The notes below the pieces were generated by a model. The model saw only the letters and a program-made list of their open reading frames with translations, was not told the DNA's origin and made no database searches. Made by a program: the position numbers and the translations under genes. Below, piece after piece: positions 6,358 to 10,016 of a stretch of DNA of 10,016 bases. Every line of letters starts with the position of its first letter. Within the stretch, counting starts at the first letter, position 1. This DNA comes from an uncultured Clostridia bacterium (GTDB lineage: Bacteria; Bacillota; Clostridia; Christensenellales; Aristaeellaceae): the NCBI GenBank assembly GCA_945877525.1, contig CAMDVP010000101.1, positions 1-10,016 on the forward strand, written 5' to 3'.

Positions 6358-7805
6358 CGCTGAGGAAAGCGGCCATGGAAGAATGGCAGGCCGTATGCGA
6401 TTTGTACCGCGCGGCCTGCAGGGGTATGGAGCAAAGCGGTTTGGATCAATGGCACTGGGGAATTTATCCTGACGAGGACATGGTGCGGGAGGACATTGAC
6501 CGGGGCGAGCTGTATGTGGCGGACGGCCCCGACGGACTGCGCTGCGCCGTGTGCGTGAACCGCTCGTTTGACGAGGCGTACAATGGCGTTAACTGGCTGT
6601 ACGGCGTGCATCCGGGCAGCTTTCATCGCCTGGCTGTGCATCCGTCCTGCCAGGGACAGGGGGTGGGCCGGCAGGTGCTTGACTGCGTGGTGGAGCTGCT
6701 GCGGAGCCAGGGCTGCGACTGCCTGCGCATGGACGCCTTCACGCAGAACCGGCGCGCTCAGCGCCTGTACGAAGGCTTTGGCATGCGCCGGGCCGGCCTT
6801 GTGGTGTTTCCCTTCCGGCCGGAGCCCTTTGTGTGCTTTGAAAAGCCGCTGACAGAGGGCTGCCCTCTGCTGCCCCTGCGCATGCACCCGGCTTTCCGGG
6901 GCGGCGCGCTGACCCCCTGGGGTGGCGAGAAGCTACGCTCGGTGTACGGCAAGCCGATCCGCGACGTACCCACCGGTGAAAGCCTGGAGGTCAGCTGCAT
7001 TCCCGGGCTGGAAAGCACCGACGATATGGGCGTGAAGCTCCCGGAGCTCATTGCCCGGCATGGCGCGGCCTTTGCCGGAAAATACGCCGCGCAGCCCTTC
7101 CCGCTGCTGCTCAAGCTGATTGACGCCAGCGAGTCGCTGTCCGTGCAGGTGCATCCGGGCGACGCCTATGCCCATGAAAACGAAAACGGCAAGCTGGGCA
7201 AAACGGAGGCATGGCTGATCCTGGATGCGGCGGAGGGCAGCCAGCTGGTGTACGGCATTCTTCCGGGCACCACCCGGGACAGCCTCCGCACGGCCTGCGA
7301 GGCGGGCGAGGCTGTGGAGCCCCTGCTCCGCCGGGTGAATGTGCATGCCGGGGACGTATGCTTTATCCCCGCAGGGTGTGTGCATGCCATCGGCGCGGGC
7401 ATCATGCTCTACGAAATTCAGCAGTCCTCCGACGTGACCTACCGCTTCTACGACTGGAACCGGGTGGACAGTCAGGGCCGCCGCCGTGAGCTTCACCTGA
7501 AGAAGGCGCTGGATGTAACGGACCTGAGCTTTGCCCTGTCTCCTATTCCTGCCCCCGACGCGCCCTGTGCCCGGGTGCTGGATGAAGCCTGCTTTACCCT
7601 GGATCTGCTTCGGGTGAAAGGAAGCGCCGCGCTGCCTGCCGTCTGCGATTTTGGGCTGCTGACCGCCCTGGACGGCGCTCTCACCCTGACATGGGAGGGC
7701 GGAGCGCTTCCCCTTTCCAAAGGCGAGAGCGTGTATATTCCCGCCTCCGCCCCCGATCTCGCCCTGGCAGGTCTGGGCCGCGCCGCGCTGAGCATGCCGC
7801 GATAA
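6354..7805 (+). CDS. GNAT acetyltransferase fused to class I mannose-6-phosphate isomerase
   Basis: One uninterrupted 483-residue frame encodes two enzymes. Residues 1-163 are a GNAT domain, with LAVHPSCQGQGVG (93-105) carrying the acetyl-CoA pyrophosphate loop QGQGVG, then FTQNRRAQRLYEGFGM typical of motif B. Residues 170-483 are a ManA-type cupin isomerase. Its metal ligands are visible: Gln265 and His267 in SVQVHPGD, Glu285 in LGKTEAW and His344 in GCVHAI, followed by IQQSSDVTYRFYDW. ManA interconverts mannose-6-phosphate and fructose-6-phosphate in the cytoplasm, using Zn. The GNAT substrate is unknown. No ribosome site precedes the Met at the join (codon 6881-6883), so a separate ManA start is unlikely. 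The gene overlaps the ABC exporter by 4 nt. A fusion of these two enzymes is unusual in my knowledge; an assembly error is possible but would have to preserve frame through the linker. Confidence 0.9.
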   Translation: MTLRKAAMEEWQAVCDLYRAACRGMEQSGLDQWHWGIYPDEDMVREDIDRGELYVADGPDGLRCAVCVNRSFDEAYNGVNWLYGVHPGSFHRLAVHPSCQGQGVGRQVLDCVVELLRSQGCDCLRMDAFTQNRRAQRLYEGFGMRRAGLVVFPFRPEPFVCFEKPLTEGCPLLPLRMHPAFRGGALTPWGGEKLRSVYGKPIRDVPTGESLEVSCIPGLESTDDMGVKLPELIARHGAAFAGKYAAQPFPLLLKLIDASESLSVQVHPGDAYAHENENGKLGKTEAWLILDAAEGSQLVYGILPGTTRDSLRTACEAGEAVEPLLRRVNVHAGDVCFIPAGCVHAIGAGIMLYEIQQSSDVTYRFYDWNRVDSQGRRRELHLKKALDVTDLSFALSPIPAPDAPCARVLDEACFTLDLLRVKGSAALPAVCDFGLLTALDGALTLTWEGGALPLSKGESVYIPASAPDLALAGLGRAALSMPR

Positions 7806-7824
7806 ACGTCTTTCATGAAGTCAA

Positions 7825-7854
7825 GGCCGCAGCCCCGATCTTGGGACTGCGGCC
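7825..7854. terminator. Hairpin between convergent genes, likely bidirectional terminator
   Basis: GGCCGCAG at 7825-7832 is exactly complementary to CTGCGGCC at 7847-7854, with a further CCC/GGG pairing inside. It lies 19 nt after the fusion gene stop and 3 nt beyond the stop of the minus-strand gene. Neither flank has a long T-run (TGTTATT on plus, TTGACTT on minus), so efficiency may be moderate. Confidence 0.6.
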
Positions 7855-7857
7855 CTG

Positions 7858-8205
7858 TTATTGCCCGCATACGAACCGCTCGGCCAGCTCCAGCTGCACA
7901 ATCTTTTCCAGCGATACGCTTCCTTCCGACGTTTCCAGCACGTACACCAGCGCAAGGTAGGGCTCAGCGCCGGGATAAACCACTGTGGCCCGGCACAGAT
8001 AGCAGTGCCTGAGTCCCGCCGCAACCTGGCTGCCCAGATAGCTCACAGGCTCGTAGACCACGCCCAGCAATTCCTCCAGCGCCAGATCCAGCAGCGCGCT
8101 TCTTTCCTCCGTCACAGCCGTGCTTTCAGCCACACGCCATGCCCCGTCGGAAGGCTCTGCGCAAGCGGCGGCAGGCAGCATCATCAGGGCAATCAGCTTT
8201 TTCAT
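7858..8205 (-). CDS. Small secreted protein, cystatin-like motif
   Basis: A 115-residue protein beginning MKKLIALMMLPAAACAEP, a short signal peptide with likely cleavage after ACA; the AAAC could instead be a poor lipobox. The mature part is about 97 residues: a helix rich in Glu and Leu (EERSALLDLALEELLG), then VSYLGSQVAAGLRHCYLCRATVVYP, then YLALVYVLE and IVQLELAE as strands. One helix, a QVAAG turn and several strands resemble the cystatin fold, whose inhibitory hairpin carries QxVxG. I recall similar small secreted proteins in other Clostridia, but I cannot assign a function. Two Cys in HCYLC may bind metal or form a disulfide. The gene is convergent with the GNAT-ManA gene. The second MITE copy begins 6 bases upstream of its start codon, and no ribosome site lies at normal distance. 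Confidence 0.7.
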   Translation of the reverse strand: MKKLIALMMLPAAACAEPSDGAWRVAESTAVTEERSALLDLALEELLGVVYEPVSYLGSQVAAGLRHCYLCRATVVYPGAEPYLALVYVLETSEGSVSLEKIVQLELAERFVCGQ

Positions 8206-8211
8206 GGTTTA

Positions 8212-8372
8212 ATACTATTCTCAAATTCAACAGGCACATCTACTCGCGCCTTTTCCATTTAGGCGTTCGCTCATTCCACTCGACGTAGCGCTGCTACGCC
8301 TCGTTCCATTCCCGCCCGCCAGAATGAAAAATTCGCTTCGTATCTTGTGCCGTTTTCATTTGAGAATAGTAT
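8212..8372. mobile_element. MITE-like element, copy 2 (161 bp)
   Basis: This is a second copy of the unit at 744-904, about 96% identical by eye (roughly 6 differences in 161 positions, no indels) and in the same orientation. It has the same 15-bp perfect terminal inverted repeats and TA dinucleotides at 8213-8214 and 8370-8371. Flanks GGTTTA and TAACC would rejoin into a near-palindromic site if the core and one TA were removed. It separates the small secreted gene from its probable ribosome binding site. Confidence 0.85.
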
Positions 8373-8377
8373 AACCA

Positions 8378-8385
8378 TCCTTTCT
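8378..8385 (-). promoter_or_regulatory. Displaced ribosome binding site of the small secreted gene
   Basis: On the minus strand this reads AGAAAGGA, the same sequence that serves the foldase gene in this window. It now lies 172 nt from the ATG at 8205. Removing the MITE core plus one TA (157 bp) brings it to 15 nt, a long but possible spacing. Confidence 0.45.
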
Positions 8386-8601
8386 CATGGGTTTCGCCAG
8401 GATAGACGGCGTAAAACGCCAAAGGGTCCCGGGAGAATCCATGATTTCATATTCTTTGATATGCGGATTGTTATTTGCACGCAGCCTGCAAAGCCTGCTC
8501 CGTGTCCTCCGTGCTTGCTGCCGCACCTTGGGCAGGCGCCAATTCCCTGTACAATAGATCTTTCCGGGCATAGCCCTTCTGCAAAAGCTCTTCCGGCAAA
8601 A
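8386..8601. other. Intergenic stretch, no gene recognised
   Basis: This is the region upstream of the small secreted gene and downstream of the tRNA terminator. Short overlapping frames exist on both strands but none has a ribosome site or recognisable domain. A small inverted repeat GGCGT-AAA-ACGCC is at 8408-8420. I expect the promoter of the secreted gene here but cannot point to one with conviction. Confidence 0.4.
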
Positions 8602-8638
8602 GAAAACACCCTTGCCGCATTTGGACAAGGGTGTTTTC
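8602..8638 (-). terminator. Strong rho-independent terminator of the former tRNA-Thr gene
   Basis: GAAAACACCCTTG at 8602-8614 is exactly complementary to CAAGGGTGTTTTC at 8626-8638, a 13-bp stem with an 11-nt loop. On the minus strand the T-rich 3' arm ends in TTTTCTTTTG. It starts 1 nt after the tRNA CCA end, as expected for a tRNA terminator, and is separated from the missing 5' half of its gene. Confidence 0.85.
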
Positions 8639-8639
8639 C

Positions 8640-8684
8640 TGGAGCTGATGACCGGATTCGAACCGGTGACCTCATCCTTACCAA
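8640..8684 (-). tRNA. tRNA-Thr(GGT) 3' fragment, probable attachment site
   Basis: Read on the minus strand the 45 nt are: anticodon loop TTGGTAA (anticodon GGT, Thr), GGATG as the 3' side of the anticodon stem, variable AGGTC, T-arm ACCGG-TTCGAAT-CCGGT, acceptor 3' strand CATCAGC, T, then encoded CCA. Upstream of the loop the bases read ATGGCA instead of the required CATCC, and no D-arm or 5' acceptor strand (expected GCTGATG) is found. The gene is cut at the anticodon loop, the usual footprint of a tyrosine recombinase integrating into a tRNA 3' half. This copy should not give a functional tRNA. Confidence 0.85.
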
Positions 8685-8807
8685 TGCCATGGTACGGTTG
8701 TCATACAGTCTTCTATGTGCATAAAAGCAGAACGATTCACCATGTTCCCTGGAAAAAACGAATGGATCTGCACGATGTGTCAATATAAACCCGATGGTGT
8801 CGTCTTC

Positions 8808-8935
8808 GACCGATTAGCAGGGGTGTAGCAGAGAACGCTGCACAGGCGAGTGACGATTAGCCAGGGACATACTTTGAGATACAAGTGAATCTGCCCCCAA
8901 AGACGTTCAGCACGGACTGAGCGTCTTTTTGTTTT
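8808..8935 (+). ncRNA. Candidate structured leader or small RNA ending in a terminator
   Basis: The segment before the Rep-like gene holds a direct repeat CGATTAGC (8811-8818 and 8854-8861, both followed by AGGG within a base or two). It also holds a hairpin GTGTAGC/GCTGCAC (8823-8829 with 8837-8843, one G-U pair), and then a terminator. A transcript ending at the terminator would be a small RNA or an attenuated leader for the downstream gene. No clear promoter is visible; TATAAA at 8784-8789 lacks a -35. The direct repeats might instead be recombinase or initiator binding sites. Confidence 0.3.
8901..8935 (+). terminator. Rho-independent terminator upstream of the Rep-like gene
   Basis: AGACGTTCAG (8901-8910) pairs with CTGAGCGTCT (8917-8926) over a CACGGA loop with one G-U pair, followed by TTTTTGTTTT. 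It is the best plus-strand terminator in the window, yet it lies about 75 nt before a plus-strand start codon, which suggests attenuation or the end of an upstream small RNA. Confidence 0.75.
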
Positions 8936-9010
8936 CCCCGAACTACACAATGACAGTATGCAACCGACTGCATCGCAGGACTGCTGCTCCTGCCGCAAAG
9001 GAGTGTCACC

Positions 9011-10016
9011 ATGGAAATCGTTCATGTTGAGAAGGACGGCAATTTCACCTGGATGAAGAACATCCACCTGCGGGACAGGTTCCTCAGCCTGAAAGCGAAA
9101 GGGCTGCTGTCTGTGATGTTCTCCCTGCCCAGGGACTGGGACTGCACCATCACAGGCCTGGCCTACATCAGCAAGGAGGGCATCAGTGCCATTCGCGCCA
9201 CCATCAAGGAGCTAGAAGCTGCCGGGTACATCACCCGCGAGAGAATCCGGAACGAGGCGGGTCAGCTGAAGGACATGAAGTACACCATTCATGAAACGCC
9301 GGTCAACCGCAATCCCGAGGAACCTGTTCCGGCGGCTGAGCCGACCTTCCCTGATATCAACAGCTGGGATTTCGCCCCGGCTGAACCCGATCTTTCTGTC
9401 CCGACCGAACCAGCGTCAGTAAACCCTACGTTCGATTTTCCAACGCAGGGTTCGCCTGTACAGGACAAGCCTGTGGAGAGAAATCGCACGCAATTAAATA
9501 CTAATAGATCAAGTACTCATAAATCAAACAGAGATAAACAAAACACTGATCTATCAATCCATCCATCAAACACAGCCTGGCAGCATTCTGCTCCGCAGCG
9601 TCAGCCTTGGGATTGCGGACCAGCGGGTACAGAGATACCCGCCAATGTTCCGGGCGAAAGCACGAGTCTGTCCATCGCAGAACTGGAGCAGCGGGTGCGC
9701 AGCCAAATCGAATACGACTGCCTGGTGACAGAGTCCAACCGGCAGGAGCTGGACGAGATCGTGTCGATCATCGTGGATGTGCTGGCTATGCATGGTGAGG
9801 GCTTTGAGGTGGGTGGTCTGCTGAAGCCCCCGGATCTGGTGATGAAGAATTTCTCTGCCCTGACAAGTGACCACATCGAGTATGTTTTCGCCTGTCTTGA
9901 CCGTACCCGCAGTAATGTGCGGAATATCCGGCAGTATCTCCGGGTTGCCCTGTACAACGCGCCGATGACCATGTACAGCAGCACAGCCGCCGAAATTCGC
10001 AGGGACTTCGGCTTTT
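9011..10016 (+). CDS. Replication-initiator-like helix-turn-helix protein of a conjugative element (3' end outside window)
   Basis: At least 335 residues; the frame is open to the window edge. The start has AAAGGAG (8997-9003) at 7 nt. Residues 1-95 form a winged-helix domain (HLRDRFLSLKAKGLLSVMFSLPRDWDC, then ISKEGISAIRATIKELEAAGYI), the N-terminal domain common to RepA_N/replisome-organiser-like proteins of Clostridial plasmids and ICEs. Residues 100-220 are a low-complexity linker rich in Pro, Asn, Ser and Thr, with a short AT-rich tract. Residues 225-335 (NRQELDEIVSIIVDVL, LTSDHIEYVFACLDRTRSNVRNIRQYLRVALYNAPMTM) match the C-terminal region I know as DUF6017. In the family such proteins are thought to start replication of the excised circle or to act as a regulator; this is not proven here. 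It is the first element gene after the attachment site. Confidence 0.8.
   Translation, partial: MEIVHVEKDGNFTWMKNIHLRDRFLSLKAKGLLSVMFSLPRDWDCTITGLAYISKEGISAIRATIKELEAAGYITRERIRNEAGQLKDMKYTIHETPVNRNPEEPVPAAEPTFPDINSWDFAPAEPDLSVPTEPASVNPTFDFPTQGSPVQDKPVERNRTQLNTNRSSTHKSNRDKQNTDLSIHPSNTAWQHSAPQRQPWDCGPAGTEIPANVPGESTSLSIAELEQRVRSQIEYDCLVTESNRQELDEIVSIIVDVLAMHGEGFEVGGLLKPPDLVMKNFSALTSDHIEYVFACLDRTRSNVRNIRQYLRVALYNAPMTMYSSTAAEIRRDFGF
9479..9572 (+). repeat. AT-rich tract with short ATCAA repeats inside the Rep-like gene
   Basis: A stretch of about 90 bases in a GC-rich gene is strikingly AT-rich. It carries ATCAA at 9508-9512, 9523-9527, 9553-9557 and 9565-9569. It encodes the polar linker between the two domains. 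In RepA_N plasmids the replication origin lies in the equivalent place within the rep gene, so an origin is possible, but the repeats are short and irregular. Confidence 0.35.

Larger units (their letters stand above)
8685..10016 (+). mobile_element. One end of an integrative (conjugative) element, continuing beyond the window
   Basis: The boundary is set by the truncated tRNA-Thr at 8640-8684. Everything to its right in the window is consistent with element DNA: a structured non-coding leader and a replication-initiator-like gene of the type found near an end of Clostridial conjugative elements. The integrase, relaxase and transfer genes are not in view, so whether it is conjugative, mobilisable or a remnant is undecided. 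Confidence 0.65.

Noticed and set aside
8640..8720. A complete tRNA gene at the junction
   Set aside because: The 5' side of the anticodon stem, the D-arm and the 5' acceptor strand cannot be found in the bases next to the fragment.
8385..8783. 132-codon minus-strand frame containing CPRCGS, suggestive of a zinc ribbon
   Set aside because: It crosses the tRNA terminator, the tRNA fragment and the element junction, so it cannot be an ancestral gene; only one Cys pair is present.
8780..9067. 95-codon minus-strand frame upstream of the Rep-like gene
   Set aside because: It overlaps the terminator and the start of a better-supported gene, with no ribosome site or domain.

Overview
The window is GC-rich DNA from an endospore-forming member of the Clostridia, probably a gut lineage. 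The evidence is a spoIVB-spo0A pair in its standard order, a GH95 fucosidase tail, and Clostridia-type conjugative-element DNA at the right end. I cannot name the genus. Stretches of low GC appear only in intergenic DNA and inside the last gene.

Layout. Bases 1-446 (+) hold the C-terminal end of a GH95-type alpha-L-fucosidase. Bases 447-922 have no gene. They contain a cluster of strong hairpins (463-736) and then a 161-bp MITE-like repeat (744-904). On the minus strand, reading right to left, come spoIVB (4447-3170), a strongly diverged spo0A (3124-2414) and a secreted parvulin-type foldase (2284-923) that has its own likely promoter. Divergent from spoIVB, a plus-strand pair starts at 4606: an ABC exporter half-transporter (4606-6357), overlapped by 4 nt by a GNAT acetyltransferase fused to a class I mannose-6-phosphate isomerase (6354-7805). 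A hairpin at 7825-7854 separates this pair from a small secreted minus-strand protein (8205-7858). A second MITE copy (8212-8372) lies between that protein's start codon and its probable ribosome binding site.

The right end is a mobile-element junction. Bases 8640-8684 (-) are only the 3' part of a tRNA-Thr(GGT), from the anticodon loop to CCA, followed by the tRNA's terminator (8602-8638). To the right, the sequence is no longer tRNA-like. It runs through a structured leader with a terminator into a replication-initiator-like helix-turn-helix protein (9011 to beyond the window end) of the kind carried near the end of Clostridial integrative and conjugative elements. I infer that bases left of about 8640 are chromosome and bases right of about 8684 are the integrated element, with an intact tRNA-Thr expected at its far end.

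Functional picture. SpoIVB keeps a complete catalytic triad and a PDZ domain. Its Spo0A partner keeps the DNA-binding domain, but its receiver domain appears to have lost the acidic pocket, the phosphoacceptor and the conserved lysine. Other points of interest are the GNAT-ManA fusion, the MITE pair with its effect on a gene leader, the hairpin cluster after the fucosidase, and an AT-rich tract with short repeats inside the element's Rep-like gene.
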